Shown: in pieces, positions 34,427 to 43,664 of the stretch
Layout: the number at the start of each line of letters is the position of its first letter
How positions within the stretch are numbered: position 1 is the stretch's first letter
NCBI GenBank assembly: GCA_052390495.1
Contig: JBQTGW010000350.1
Span: forward strand, 1-64,000
Origin: GCA-003244245 sp052390495
GTDB taxonomy: Bacteria > Actinomycetota > Actinomycetes > Mycobacteriales > Pseudonocardiaceae
Length of the DNA stretch: 64,000 nucleotides
Direction: 5' to 3'
The notes under the pieces: generated by a model
What the model was told of the DNA's origin: nothing
The model's input: only the letters and a program-made list of their open reading frames with translations
Databases searched by the model: none
Made by a program: the position numbers and the translations under genes

Positions 34427-35689
34427 ATGTCGAGGCAGACGGTCGAGAGACGGCTCCGCCCGGCGTTGACCGAGGCCCTTGCCGCCAGCCCGGTCGTGGC
34501 GATCACGGGTGTGCGTACGGCGGGGAAGAGCACCCTCGTCCGCGAGATCGTAGCCACCGGTGGCGGCACCTTCGTGGATCTTGACGACCCGGCGGTGCGC
34601 CGCCTTGCCGCCGACGACCCGACGGCTTTTGTGCGCGATCTCCCCGAACCGGTCGTCATTGATGAGTTCCAGCGGGTACCCGACCTGCTTGCGGCGATCA
34701 AGGCGGAACTCAACAGGGACCGGCGTCCTGGGCGTTTCCTGCTCGCCGGGTCAGCCCGGCACCAGGTGATTCCTGAGCTCGCCGACTTTCGCAGCGGGGG
34801 CGTCGAGTTGCTGACCCTGTGGCCCTTCGCCGTCGCCGAGCTGATGCCGGACGCGGTGTCGGTGGTGGATCGGCTGTTCGACGGCTCCGTGCCGGGGCGG
34901 CGTCGGGCTGCGGGCATGCCGCGGCGTGAGCTGGTCGAGATCGTGCTCCGCGGTGGTTACCCGATCGCGGTCGGGCTTGCACCCGAGCCGCGCAGCCGGT
35001 GGTTCGCCAACCTCGCCGCGTTGGTGATCGAGCGGATCGGGGATGATGTGACACCGGTGCGACGCGCTGACGTGCTGGGCCGATTTCTCCGGCTGAGCGC
35101 GGCACGGACCGGGCAGCTACTCAACGCCGCCGAGTTGGGCCGTGATGCCGGGCTTGGGCGGGATCAGGCGGGTGCCTACCTGCGGCTACTCGAACTGGTC
35201 TATCTCGTGGTCGCATTGCCTGCCTGGTCGGTCAACCTCACCCTCACCTCGCGCATGACGAAGCGTCCCAAACTGCACTTGGTCGACAGCGGCCTGGCTG
35301 CGCACTTGCAGGGGATTACCGCCGAGCAGTTCTCCCCGGTGGATCCCGCTGCGGCGAGTCGTTTTGGTGCGCTGCTGGAGACCTTCGTGGTCACCGAGGT
35401 GCTCAAACAGGCGGGTTGGGCATCGGAGGTCGTGTCCGCTTACCACTACCGCACGACTGACGGCGTCGAGGTCGATCTCGTCTTGGAGGCAGCGGACGGG
35501 CGCGTTGTCGCGATCGAGGTCAAGGCGGGCAGTCAGCTGACGGCGAGTGCGCTGCGGGGTTTGACTCAACTGCGGGACCGGCTCGGCACCCGGTTCGTGG
35601 CCGGGCTCCTGGTGACCTTGGGCATCCAGACGCAGCGCGTCGGAGATCGGCTGTCCGTCGCCCCGGTGGACATCCTGTGGAGACCGTAA
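34427..35689 (+). CDS. AAA ATPase with DUF4143 domain
   Basis: 420 residues from ATG 34427 (a GTG directly precedes it). The N-terminal AAA domain has VAITGVRTAGKSTLVREIVA (Walker A) and VDLDDPAVRRL, PVVIDEFQRVPDLLAAIKAE (Walker B) and RFLLAGSARHQV. The DUF4143 part ends with a PD-(D/E)xK-like motif: DGVEVDLVLEAADGRVVAIE, VKAGSQLTASAL. These ATPases are widespread in accessory DNA; their role is not settled, with mobile-element or toxin-antitoxin links proposed. No Shine-Dalgarno is visible, consistent with a leaderless message. Confidence 0.9.
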   Translation: MSRQTVERRLRPALTEALAASPVVAITGVRTAGKSTLVREIVATGGGTFVDLDDPAVRRLAADDPTAFVRDLPEPVVIDEFQRVPDLLAAIKAELNRDRRPGRFLLAGSARHQVIPELADFRSGGVELLTLWPFAVAELMPDAVSVVDRLFDGSVPGRRRAAGMPRRELVEIVLRGGYPIAVGLAPEPRSRWFANLAALVIERIGDDVTPVRRADVLGRFLRLSAARTGQLLNAAELGRDAGLGRDQAGAYLRLLELVYLVVALPAWSVNLTLTSRMTKRPKLHLVDSGLAAHLQGITAEQFSPVDPAAASRFGALLETFVVTEVLKQAGWASEVVSAYHYRTTDGVEVDLVLEAADGRVVAIEVKAGSQLTASALRGLTQLRDRLGTRFVAGLLVTLGIQTQRVGDRLSVAPVDILWRP

Positions 35690-35735
35690 CTGGAGACCGT
35701 GATGCGGCGGCGCGGTCGCAGTGTGGGGCGCAGGG

Positions 35736-36416
35736 TCAGTGCAGGGATGTGGTGACTCGCTCGGCGGTACGGCGCCGCGCCAGTGTGGCGGGATCAGTGC
35801 CGGTGCACTGCACCAGGGAGGCATCGGCGGCGAAGACGGCGAGTAGCAGCTCGCCCGGCACGGTCCCGTCCCAGCCGGTGGTGCACAGCAGGCGGTCACC
35901 GGCGCTCAGGTTCAGCTCCGCGGCGCGGGTCCGGGCGGCGGCTACGACCTTGTTGGTATCGGGGCCGGGGGCGCCTGCGGTGAAGGTGTCGCCGTGGGCG
36001 CGGACCTCGCTGGCGTAGTCCCGCACGGCCGGCGGCAATACCGGGATGCCCCGGCCCAGCGAGTCCAGCCCGACCGCGGCCACCTCATCGGCGCCCGCGG
36101 CGTCGTCCAGTTGCGCGACTCCGCAGAGCGCCACCTGGGCGCCTGCGGCCGATGCGGTGACCGTCGCGCCGCACCACCAGGCGCCGAGTAGCACGCCTGC
36201 GGTCTGCCAGTGCGGCGGCAGCAGCACTGCGACGGTGTCACCGGGCTGAATGTCCAGTTCGTCGCGCAGCCAGTTCGCGGTCTTGGCCGCCCAGTTGGCC
36301 AGGGTGGCGCCGGAGAGTTCCACGCGGCTGCCTGCGTTGTCGTCGTAGTGGGTGATCCGCGGCCGGGCCGGATTGGCACGCAGCAGCGGGCCGAGTATCT
36401 GATCTGTGATGGTCAT
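35736..36416 (-). CDS. TIGR03089 family protein
   Basis: A 226-residue protein resembling the N-terminal part of AMP-binding acyl-CoA synthetases: ITHYDDNAGSRVELSGATLA, NWAAKTANWLRDELDIQPGD, VAVLLPPHWQTAGVLLGAWW. It lacks the C-terminal AMP-forming motifs, as do all members of this actinobacterial family. The family is always near the LCP/rmlD cell-wall genes (Rv3268-Rv3267-Rv3266c in M. tuberculosis, from memory), which is the order here. Its biochemical role is unknown. The LCP gene upstream ends 18 bases before it in the minus direction. Confidence 0.9.
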   Translation of the reverse strand: MTITDQILGPLLRANPARPRITHYDDNAGSRVELSGATLANWAAKTANWLRDELDIQPGDTVAVLLPPHWQTAGVLLGAWWCGATVTASAAGAQVALCGVAQLDDAAGADEVAAVGLDSLGRGIPVLPPAVRDYASEVRAHGDTFTAGAPGPDTNKVVAAARTRAAELNLSAGDRLLCTTGWDGTVPGELLLAVFAADASLVQCTGTDPATLARRRTAERVTTSLH

Positions 36417-36434
36417 CGGTTCCTAGGCGGTGAG

Positions 36435-38018
36435 TCAGTTGATGCAGGGCACGCCGTCGGCGTGGATGGGGGGTGGTCCCGGAACGGGCGGGGCGCTCTC
36501 GGGCTGGGGGCGGGCGTCCTCGGGCTGGGGGCGGGTGCCGACCAGCTGAGGGGTCGACGGCTCGGCCCGCCGCTCGGCTGCCCGGTCGGGGTAGTCCGCC
36601 CCCACCAGTACCAGGATCTGGTCGTTTGCCAGGTCCTGTTCGGCAAGCACCGGGATGCCGCCGCCCAGCAGTGCTCCGACCTGCTCGCCGATCGCACCCC
36701 GGTTGGGCGCGACCTTGATCATAGTGGTCCTACGCAGCGCGATATTGCCGATCTCGCCTGCGGTGAAACCGGCCGTGACCAGCCGGGTCGAGATCTCGCT
36801 TGCCAGCCCGTCGATGCCGGTGCCGTTGAGCACGTCCACGGTGTCTGGCAGCGCGGCGGGCTGGGGTGAAGGGCCAACCGAACCAGGTGGATCGGCCGGA
36901 CTGACCGGGGCGGCGGGGGCCGGCGGTCCGGCCTCGGTTACCAGACTGGCCACGAAGGCGCGGACCTGTGCCGGGTCGATGGCGACGATGCTCTGGCCGC
37001 GATCGTCGCGGGCATCGGGATTGACTACCGGGATCGTCACGAAGTCGACCGCGCCCGCGGCGATGCCGTGCATCTGCTGGGCGAAGCTGAGCATGTCCCA
37101 GCCCCGGTCGAGCACGACCGAGCTTTGGGCGGCCGAAGCCAGCGCCGAAAGCCGGCCGGGGTCGGTGAGGGTGCCCGCCGAGAGCACCTCGTTCACCGCG
37201 CTGGCCATGAACACCTGCTGTCGCACGATCCGGTCCAGGTCGCCACGGAGCAGCCCGCCGCGCTGGCGGACGAAGGACAGCGCGTCCGCGCCGGAGAGCA
37301 CCTGCCGTCCAGCGGGAAAGTTCGCGCCGGAGCCGGGATCGCTGGTCGCCGCGTTGAGACAGACCTCGACGCCACCGATCGCCTGGGTGAGCAGAACGAA
37401 GCCGTAAAGATTGACCTCTGCGTAGTGGTTGATCCGTACCCCGGTGAGCTGCTCCACGGTGCTCACCAGGGCGCGTCGCCCCGCATGGGCGGTGTCCCGC
37501 TCGATCTGGGCGTCGTCGCTCTCGCCGTTCGCGCGCAGTTGTCGGGCCGCCTGGGCCTGCCGCGTCCCGTACACGGAGTTGATCTTATCTGATCGGTCTT
37601 CACCCGGGATCGCTACGAGGGTGTCACGCGGGATCGATACGGCATGCGCGGACTTTCCGTTGTCGGGGATCCGCACCAGGATGATCGTGTCCGTGTTGGT
37701 CCCTTCGGCCTGCTCGGTGCGCAGCGTCGCCAGCACCTCAGCGGGCAGCAGGTTGCCCGCAGCGTCCGTGCGGCTGTCGTTGCCGACCAACAGGATGTCC
37801 GTGGCGCCGTCGCTGTCGCTACCGTCCGGATCCGAAGAGCTGAGTACATCGGTGCTGGTCAGGTTCCGTTCGAGGGACCCGACGGTGACCCAGCCCACCC
37901 CGGTGGCGAACAGCACCGTGGCCGAGAGCAGCGCAACCAGGGCGCGGGCAGATACTGCGCCCAGCCGTGTCCCGCGGCCGTTGGTGGCATGCCTGCCGCT
38001 GTGGGACACCTCCGACAC
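36435..38018 (-). CDS. LCP (LytR-CpsA-Psr) family cell-wall ligase
   Basis: 527 residues starting at GTG 38018, which has GAGGAGAGG upstream; the frame is open to 38078. One transmembrane helix near residue 30 (ALVALLSATVLFATGVGWVT) anchors an extracellular LCP domain: ATDILLVGNDSRTD, IILVRIPDNGKSAHAVSIPR, DKINSVYG, INHYAEVNLYGFVLLTQAIG, LSFVRQRGGLLRGDLDRIVR. A LytR_C domain follows (VDVLNGTGIDGLASEISTRL) with a Pro-rich tail ending VPCIN. These enzymes link arabinogalactan or other glycopolymers to peptidoglycan. Paralogue at 39284. Confidence 0.92.
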   Translation of the reverse strand: MSEVSHSGRHATNGRGTRLGAVSARALVALLSATVLFATGVGWVTVGSLERNLTSTDVLSSSDPDGSDSDGATDILLVGNDSRTDAAGNLLPAEVLATLRTEQAEGTNTDTIILVRIPDNGKSAHAVSIPRDTLVAIPGEDRSDKINSVYGTRQAQAARQLRANGESDDAQIERDTAHAGRRALVSTVEQLTGVRINHYAEVNLYGFVLLTQAIGGVEVCLNAATSDPGSGANFPAGRQVLSGADALSFVRQRGGLLRGDLDRIVRQQVFMASAVNEVLSAGTLTDPGRLSALASAAQSSVVLDRGWDMLSFAQQMHGIAAGAVDFVTIPVVNPDARDDRGQSIVAIDPAQVRAFVASLVTEAGPPAPAAPVSPADPPGSVGPSPQPAALPDTVDVLNGTGIDGLASEISTRLVTAGFTAGEIGNIALRRTTMIKVAPNRGAIGEQVGALLGGGIPVLAEQDLANDQILVLVGADYPDRAAERRAEPSTPQLVGTRPQPEDARPQPESAPPVPGPPPIHADGVPCIN

Positions 38019-38067
38019 CCGCCTCTCCTCACCATTCGGTACCCGCACCTCCCTCCGTGCGGCCAGA

Positions 38068-39273
38068 TTAGACGTCAATGGTCCGTTCGGGTGCCGGGGT
38101 GGGCTGGGTCGTGCGGCGCAGCGCCAGCAACACCACGAGCAGCAGCAGGCCCAGCCAGAGATACGAGTTCCCGAGCAGGTGCTGCCAGAGCGACCACGCC
38201 AGCTCCCGGTCGTCCTCCTGCGGTAACAGCTGATGCGCGGCGACCAGGGCGGTGACGGCGATGAGTCCGGTGGTTGCGGCGAGCAGCCTCGAGCGCTGTT
38301 GCATCGCCAGGTGGGCCAGGACGAGCAGGGCGGGCACCAGCCACACCCAGTGGTGTGACCAGGCCACCGGCGACACGAGCAGCCCGACCATCGCGATCGT
38401 GATCAGCGCGGGGGGGTCCTGCCCAGCGCGGCGCCACCGAAGCGCGGCGAGCCCGCCCAGCACGATCACCAGCCCGCCCACGGCCACCCACCAGGTCCGT
38501 TCCGTGGCCGCGCTCAACCCGAGCCGGTGCAGAGCTCCCCGCACGGACTGGTTTCCCGTATAGGCCAGACCCCCGATCCGCCCTGGGTCCAGCAGGGTCG
38601 TGAACCAGTAGGTAACCGAGTCCCGCGGGCGGATCAGCGCAGCCAGCGCGGTGCAGGCGGCGAACGCGACCACAGCGTTGACGATTGCCCTCCACTGCCG
38701 TCCGGCAGCCAGATACAACAGAAACACCGCGGGGGTGAGCTTGATTGCGGCGGCCAGCCCGATCAGGAAGCCGCGGTAGCGGCCAGCACGCACCGCGAGC
38801 AGGTCGACGACGACGATCGCCATCAGGTACAGGTTGACCTGTCCGAGCAGCAGGGTCTTCCACACCGGTTCGAATGCCACGGCCAAGCAGCCGATCAGCG
38901 CCGCGTGTGGCCAGCCGAAGTCACGCCACAGGGCGGCGCCAGTGGCGCGCACCGCGACCAGCAACGCCGCGAAGCTGCCGACCGAGAACACCACGGCGAG
39001 CGCCACGTGCGGAACCAGCGCGAGCACCGAGAAGCACAGCGCCGCGAACGGCGGGTAGGTGAACGGCAACGAGATCCCCAGCGGCATGGGAAAGGCGCCC
39101 TCGTAGAGCGGCCGGGCGTCCAGCCAGGCCTGCCCACCTGCCTGGTACACCGCGAGGTCGAGCAGCAGCTTCGCCTGCGTGGCCAGCGCGATCACCGCGC
39201 AGGTGAGCACGAGCAGGGCGCCGGACAGCACTGGGGGCGGCGTCCGACCCAGCAGGCTGTTTTCGGCGTTCAC
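38068..39273 (-). CDS. GT87-like membrane mannosyltransferase (DUF2029)
   Basis: 401 residues with about ten transmembrane helices. The GT87 family of polyprenyl-phosphate-mannose-dependent transferases shows in LLLDLAVYQAGGQAWLDARP (periplasmic Asp), PFTYPPFAALCFSVLALVPH, GLAAAIKLTPAVFLLYLAAG and SPVAWSHHWVWLVPALLVLA. GTG start at 39273 is the first start after the preceding LCP stop. It likely adds mannose to a lipid-anchored glycan at the outer face of the membrane. Flanked on both sides by LCP genes on the same strand. Confidence 0.88.
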   Translation of the reverse strand: MNAENSLLGRTPPPVLSGALLVLTCAVIALATQAKLLLDLAVYQAGGQAWLDARPLYEGAFPMPLGISLPFTYPPFAALCFSVLALVPHVALAVVFSVGSFAALLVAVRATGAALWRDFGWPHAALIGCLAVAFEPVWKTLLLGQVNLYLMAIVVVDLLAVRAGRYRGFLIGLAAAIKLTPAVFLLYLAAGRQWRAIVNAVVAFAACTALAALIRPRDSVTYWFTTLLDPGRIGGLAYTGNQSVRGALHRLGLSAATERTWWVAVGGLVIVLGGLAALRWRRAGQDPPALITIAMVGLLVSPVAWSHHWVWLVPALLVLAHLAMQQRSRLLAATTGLIAVTALVAAHQLLPQEDDRELAWSLWQHLLGNSYLWLGLLLLVVLLALRRTTQPTPAPERTIDV

Positions 39274-39283
39274 GGTCGACGGG

Positions 39284-40831
39284 TCAGTCGATGCACGGCA
39301 CGTTGCTGGCCACCAGCGGTGGCGCCGGGGCTGGGGGGGCGCGGAACGGGCCCGCGGCGGTGTGTGTTGCAAAGCGTCCTTCCGACCGCGGCAGCCGCTG
39401 GCTTGCCACCCACTCCGCCCCCTGTCCCGAATAGTCCTCGCCCAGATAGACCCGTACGACACCGGCAGGCAGGTTGGGGTCCTCCTCCGTGGGCAGACCC
39501 TCGAGCGCGGCGGCGACGGTCGTCGCCGCGTCCACCTTGCCCGTCGGGTACCGCACGAGGCTGACCGCTCTGGGATCCGAGTTGGCCACCCGGCCTGCGT
39601 CGAAGCCCTGCTCGGTGAGCTGGCGGGAGATCGTCGCGGCGAGACCAGTGACCCCAGACGCGTTGAGTACCTCGACGGTGATCCGGGAGGTTGGCGGTGC
39701 ACCCGGCTCGGTGGCGGGCCGAGGCAGGACCGCCGCGGCGGCGAACGACCGCACGGCGGCCGGGTCCACCTCGAGCACATAACCATCGGACTCGCTGTTG
39801 GCCTCGCCCAGCAGAGGCACCGTCATGAACTCGACTTGACCTGCGGCGATGCCCTGAATACGGGAAGCGAAGTCGAGTACGTTGAAGTCTTCGTCGAGTG
39901 CGAGGGACTGCTTGGTCGCGTCGATCAGCTCACGAATTCGACCGGGGTTCGCCAGTGTCCCGGTTGACAGCGCCTGGTCGGCGAATGCGGCCAGGAAGAC
40001 CTGCTGGCGGACCACCCGATCCAGATCCCCGCGGGGCAGTCCTTGGCGCTGGCGGACGAACGCGAGCGCATCCGGACCCGAGATCGTCTGTGGGCCCGCG
40101 GGGAAGTTCGCGCCAGAGGCCCGGTCCTCAACCGGCGCGCGCAGGCACACCTGGACGCCACCGACGGCCTCGGTGAGCAGGGCGAAGCCGAGCAGGTTGA
40201 GCTCCGCGTAGTGGTCGATACCAACCCCGGTGAGATCCTCGACGGTCTGCAGTAACAGCTTGCGCCCCGCGCTGATGGACTCGCTGTGCACCGTCGCCGG
40301 ATCGGCTCCCTCCCCGATGAGCTGGGCGGCGGCGTCGTTCTTGCCCCGGCCGTAGGCGGAGTTGAGCTTGTGCTGACCGAACCCGTCGGGCATCTCGACG
40401 TACAGGTCCCGGGGCAGCGAGATCGCCACTGCTTTGCTGCCGTCGTTCGGGATTCGCACCAGGATCATGGAGTCGGTGAGCTCGCCCTCGTTGTCACTGG
40501 CCCGCAGCCGGGCCAGGACGTCGGCGGGCAGCGGATTGCCCTGTGCGTCGGTCCGGCTGTCGTTGCCAACCAGCAGGATGTCGGTGGCTCCGTCCGGTGC
40601 GCTGAAGCCGATCACATCGGCGGTGTTCAAGCCGTTCTGCAGGTCCTGGAAGGTGGACCAGCCATAGCCGGTGAGGCCGAAAATCAACACGGAGACCAGA
40701 GCAAGGACCACCTTGGGGGCGCGCAACGGAGAAGGCCGACGGGGGTGCGGCGCACCGGCTGACGGCGGTTGCCGGACAACTCGGACCTGCCGCACTGCGT
40801 GACCTCCCGGCTGGGGTGGCCTGTCGTGCAC
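39284..40831 (-). CDS. second LCP family cell-wall ligase
   Basis: 515 residues with an N-terminal cytoplasmic Pro/Arg-rich stretch, a membrane helix (KVVLALVSVLIFGLTGYGWS), the LCP domain (GATDILLVGNDSRTDAQGNP, MILVRIPNDGSKAVAISLPR, HKLNSAYGRG, GIDHYAELNLLGFALLTEAV, ALAFVRQRQGLPRGDLDRVV) and a LytR_C domain (ITVEVLNASGVTGLAATISR). It ends VASNVPCID, matching the tail of the paralogue at 36435. The two LCPs probably arose by duplication with the GT87 gene trapped between them. GTG start at 40831. Confidence 0.92.
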   Translation of the reverse strand: MHDRPPQPGGHAVRQVRVVRQPPSAGAPHPRRPSPLRAPKVVLALVSVLIFGLTGYGWSTFQDLQNGLNTADVIGFSAPDGATDILLVGNDSRTDAQGNPLPADVLARLRASDNEGELTDSMILVRIPNDGSKAVAISLPRDLYVEMPDGFGQHKLNSAYGRGKNDAAAQLIGEGADPATVHSESISAGRKLLLQTVEDLTGVGIDHYAELNLLGFALLTEAVGGVQVCLRAPVEDRASGANFPAGPQTISGPDALAFVRQRQGLPRGDLDRVVRQQVFLAAFADQALSTGTLANPGRIRELIDATKQSLALDEDFNVLDFASRIQGIAAGQVEFMTVPLLGEANSESDGYVLEVDPAAVRSFAAAAVLPRPATEPGAPPTSRITVEVLNASGVTGLAATISRQLTEQGFDAGRVANSDPRAVSLVRYPTGKVDAATTVAAALEGLPTEEDPNLPAGVVRVYLGEDYSGQGAEWVASQRLPRSEGRFATHTAAGPFRAPPAPAPPLVASNVPCID

Positions 40832-40999
40832 GGATGCCCTCCTGGGTCCTGCGGCGTGGTGCGGCGGCAGCGCCAGGCTATCGGGGGTCCTACTCCTTTC
40901 GCGCGGGCTGCCCGTGCGGAGACGCCCGACCCCCTCCCACGTTGTCTGTCACACTCCGCGCATTGCCGTCAACAGCGGGATAGTTGGGAGGACGTATCG

Positions 41000-41875
41000 A
41001 TGCGGTTACTGGTCACAGGCGGTGCGGGCCAGCTCGGCCGGGACCTGGCCTGCGCGGCTGCCCGCGCGGGCATCACCTCGGTCCGCGCCCCGGGCTCGGC
41101 CGAGCTCGACGTCACCGATGCCACGGCGGTGGTCGACGCGGTCGCGGCGTTCGCGGGCGGTACCCGGCTGGTTGTGATCAACGCGGCGGCGTACACCGCA
41201 GTGGATCTCGCGGAGGGCGAGGGCGCAGCGCGGGCCCACGCTGTCAACGCCGACGGTCCCGCGTACCTGGCGCGGTCGTGTCTCGCGCATGGCGCGCACC
41301 TGGTGCAGGTCTCGACCGACTACGTCTTCGCGGGCGACCGGTCAGGGCCCCACCAGGTGGACGACCCGACATCGCCACGTACCGTCTACGGGCGAACCAA
41401 ACTGGCGGGGGAGCGTGCCGTGCTGACGTCGGGCGCGTCCGCGCACGTGGTGCGGACCGCCTGGCTCTACGGCGCGCACGGTGCCAACTTCGTCCGCACA
41501 ATGGCCCGTCTTGCTCAGGGTCCAGGCCCGGTGCGGGTGGTCGATGACCAGCACGGCAACCCGACCTGGACCGCCGACCTCGCCGCAGGTCTGATCGCGC
41601 TCGCCCTGGCCGCCGACCAGGTACCCCCCGGCGTCCTACACTGCGTCAACACCGGCTCAACGACGTGGTTCCACCTGGCCAGAGCCGTGTTCACCGAAGT
41701 AGGCGCGGACCCAGGACGAGTGCAACCGTGCAGCACCGCAGACTTTCCCCGCCCAGCCCCCCGCCCTCCCAACTCGGTCCTGGACACCGCTGGATGGATA
41801 GCGGCCGACCTCCCCGTCCTACGCCCCTGGCGCGACGCCCTAACCAACGCCTTCGCCGAGGGCCTCGCCCCCTGA
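41000..41875 (+). CDS. rmlD: dTDP-4-dehydrorhamnose reductase
   Basis: A 291-residue extended SDR that reduces dTDP-4-keto-L-rhamnose to dTDP-L-rhamnose, the donor for the rhamnose linker of arabinogalactan. Motifs: MRLLVTGGAGQLGRDLACAA, VINAAAYTAVDLAEGEGAAR, LVQVSTDYVFAGDRSG, the catalytic Tyr-Lys in TVYGRTKLAGERAV and VVDDQHGNPTWTADLAAGL. ATG start with GGGAGGA upstream. Divergent from the LCP gene, as in mycobacteria. The last third is Pro-rich. Confidence 0.95.
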   Translation: MRLLVTGGAGQLGRDLACAAARAGITSVRAPGSAELDVTDATAVVDAVAAFAGGTRLVVINAAAYTAVDLAEGEGAARAHAVNADGPAYLARSCLAHGAHLVQVSTDYVFAGDRSGPHQVDDPTSPRTVYGRTKLAGERAVLTSGASAHVVRTAWLYGAHGANFVRTMARLAQGPGPVRVVDDQHGNPTWTADLAAGLIALALAADQVPPGVLHCVNTGSTTWFHLARAVFTEVGADPGRVQPCSTADFPRPAPRPPNSVLDTAGWIAADLPVLRPWRDALTNAFAEGLAP

Positions 41876-41919
41876 TCCCGTGTGTCAGGCACTGATGCTC
41901 GGTGTGTCCGGCTTTGGTG

Positions 41920-43059
41920 TCAGGGGTACCGTTCGCACTCACGAGCACGCTGGTAGGCACGCACAGTCGCCTCCGCGCACGCCTGCCATGTGTAGCCAGC
42001 TGCGTGTGCTCGCCGACCGGCCGCGTCGGTAGGTTCACGCCCAGACTCGAGTGTCGAGCACAATGCGGCGGCCAGGGCCGCCTGGTCACCTGGCGGGACG
42101 AGGGTGGCCAGCCCGCAGGCGACCTCGCGCAACGCGGGCACGTCGGAACACACCACCGGTACCCCCGTCGCCATCGCCTCCAGCACCGGCAGACCGAAAC
42201 CCTCGTCGCGCGAGGGCAGCACCAGCGCCGTTGCTCCGGCTACCACGCAGCGCAGGTCGGCCTCGTCGAGGTAGCCGACGGTGTGTACCCGGGTACCGGC
42301 CGTGGATGGCGGACCCCACCCCGCGGGCCCGGCGAGCACCAGCGGAGGAAGCTCAGGCCGCGCCGCGTGTGCTTCGAGCAACACGTCCAGACCCTTGCGC
42401 GGCTGGGCGGCGCCGACGAACAGCAGGTAGCGCTGCGGCAGTCGGAGCCTCGCGCGCAGCGCCGGGGTCGGCGGGGGTGCGCTGAGCCATTCCCGGTCCA
42501 CCCCGAGCGGAGTGACCACGATCCGCTCCGCGGGGACGTCGAGCCGCTGGGTTACCTGCTCGGCTACCGCGGCGCTGGGAGTACAGACCACCGCCGCGCG
42601 CGCCACTGAGGAGCGGACCAAGGCGGGCAGATCGCGCTGCTGCGGGGCCAGGTCGTCGGGCCGGTCCAGGAAGGCCAGATCGTGGATCGTGACCACACCG
42701 TGGGCGCGCCGGGACGGCGGCAGCACGAAGTTGGTGGCGTGCAGCACCTCGGCGCCACCCGCGAGCAGCTCAACCGGGGGCCAGTTACAGCGCCGCCACG
42801 CCGCCCGCAACACCCTGGCCGGCACCGGCCCCCCGCGCACCCGAACCCCGCTGGGCACCGCTGCACGCAGTGCAGCCTGGCCGCGAGCGGTGAACGCGGT
42901 GACCGTGACATCCACATCCGGGCAGGTGGCGAGCTCGGCGAGCAGCGCGGCCGTGTAGCGCCCGATCCCACTGCGCTGCCCGAGCAGCGGGGTACCGTCC
43001 ACCAGAACCCGGATGGCTGTGCTCGGTGATTGGCGATCTGGGCTGTCGCGAACACTCAT
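41920..43059 (-). CDS. GT4-family glycosyltransferase
   Basis: 379 residues with a GT-B fold. N-terminal VLVDGTPLLGQRSGIGRYTA, then HATNFVLPPSRRAHGVVTIH; the C-terminal half has LLFVGAAQPRKGLDVLLEAH, RVHTVGYLDEADLRCVVAGA and the donor-binding SRDEGFGLPVLEAMATGVPV followed by VCSDVPALREV. ATG start at 43059. It probably transfers a sugar from a nucleotide donor to a lipid-linked cell-wall intermediate next to rmlD; in mycobacteria the neighbour is the GT2 rhamnosyltransferase WbbL, a different fold. Convergent with rmlD. Confidence 0.9.
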   Translation of the reverse strand: MSVRDSPDRQSPSTAIRVLVDGTPLLGQRSGIGRYTAALLAELATCPDVDVTVTAFTARGQAALRAAVPSGVRVRGGPVPARVLRAAWRRCNWPPVELLAGGAEVLHATNFVLPPSRRAHGVVTIHDLAFLDRPDDLAPQQRDLPALVRSSVARAAVVCTPSAAVAEQVTQRLDVPAERIVVTPLGVDREWLSAPPPTPALRARLRLPQRYLLFVGAAQPRKGLDVLLEAHAARPELPPLVLAGPAGWGPPSTAGTRVHTVGYLDEADLRCVVAGATALVLPSRDEGFGLPVLEAMATGVPVVCSDVPALREVACGLATLVPPGDQAALAAALCSTLESGREPTDAAGRRAHAAGYTWQACAEATVRAYQRARECERYP

Positions 43060-43132
43060 GTAGTGACCTGCTTACGGCCCGAAGCAAGGGGACGGGCTGT
43101 AGGAGTTGGCCGGTCAGCCTATCCTTGGCGTT

Positions 43133-43471
43133 GTGAGTACCGCAGACTCCGGCAGGCGTCCCGGATGGATCCGGAACGTCGAGTTGCCGCGTTCCTTGGA
43201 CGAGCTGCGTGGCCCCACTACCGGCGTGGTCCGGTTGCCGCTGCGGTTGTACTGGAGTGGCCCCGATCCCCAGGCAGTCGAGTGGTCGCTCGCCGAGCTG
43301 GCTGACTGCCGATGGCTCTATGAGATCGTGCTCCGGGAAGGCACTGTGGACGACGTCCGCGGACTCGTTGATGGTGCGATTCTCGTGCGGGTGTGGTCTG
43401 AGCTGTACCTACCACCGCACATCCGGCACGCCTGGCAGCCGCTGATCGACAGCGCCCGGAAAGCAGCCTGA
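43133..43471 (+). CDS. conserved small protein of an AbiE-like pair
   Basis: 112 residues from a GTG: VSTADSGRRPGWIRNVELPR, LDELRGPTTGVVRLPLRLYW, SGPDPQAVEWSLAELADCRW, YEIVLREGTVDDVRGLVDGA. From memory this conserved protein usually precedes a nucleotidyltransferase of the AbiEii/AbiGii toxin family in actinomycetes and would be its antitoxin-like partner. The last base of its stop overlaps the ATG of the remnant that follows. The partner here is broken, so this gene is probably an orphan. Confidence 0.6.
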   Translation: MSTADSGRRPGWIRNVELPRSLDELRGPTTGVVRLPLRLYWSGPDPQAVEWSLAELADCRWLYEIVLREGTVDDVRGLVDGAILVRVWSELYLPPHIRHAWQPLIDSARKAA

Positions 43472-43630
43472 TGCCGCTCGATCCGCTGCAGGAACGGATC
43501 ATCCGCACGGCGGCGGATCGTGCGGCCACGACAGGTCGGGCCGTACCACCTCGAAGAGGTCGATGGCCCGCAGCGGTACGTGACCACCAACCCGCTTGGC
43601 TCCTCGTTCCACGCATCCGGCGCCGCGTGA
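43471..43630 (+). pseudogene. remnant of an AbiEii-type nucleotidyltransferase
   Basis: The ATG gives MPLDPLQERIIRTAADRAAT, the usual opening of the partner gene, but the sequence then drifts to another frame (YHLEEVDGPQRYVTTNPLGS, FHASGAA) that stops at 43628-43630. The nucleotidyltransferase core (GGxAM...DxD) is absent. The roughly 160 bases are the fused ends of a mostly deleted gene. Family assignment rests on context and pattern memory. Confidence 0.4.
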
Positions 43631-43664
43631 GTACGGGGCCCGACGTTAATAGCCGCAGTTTCGG

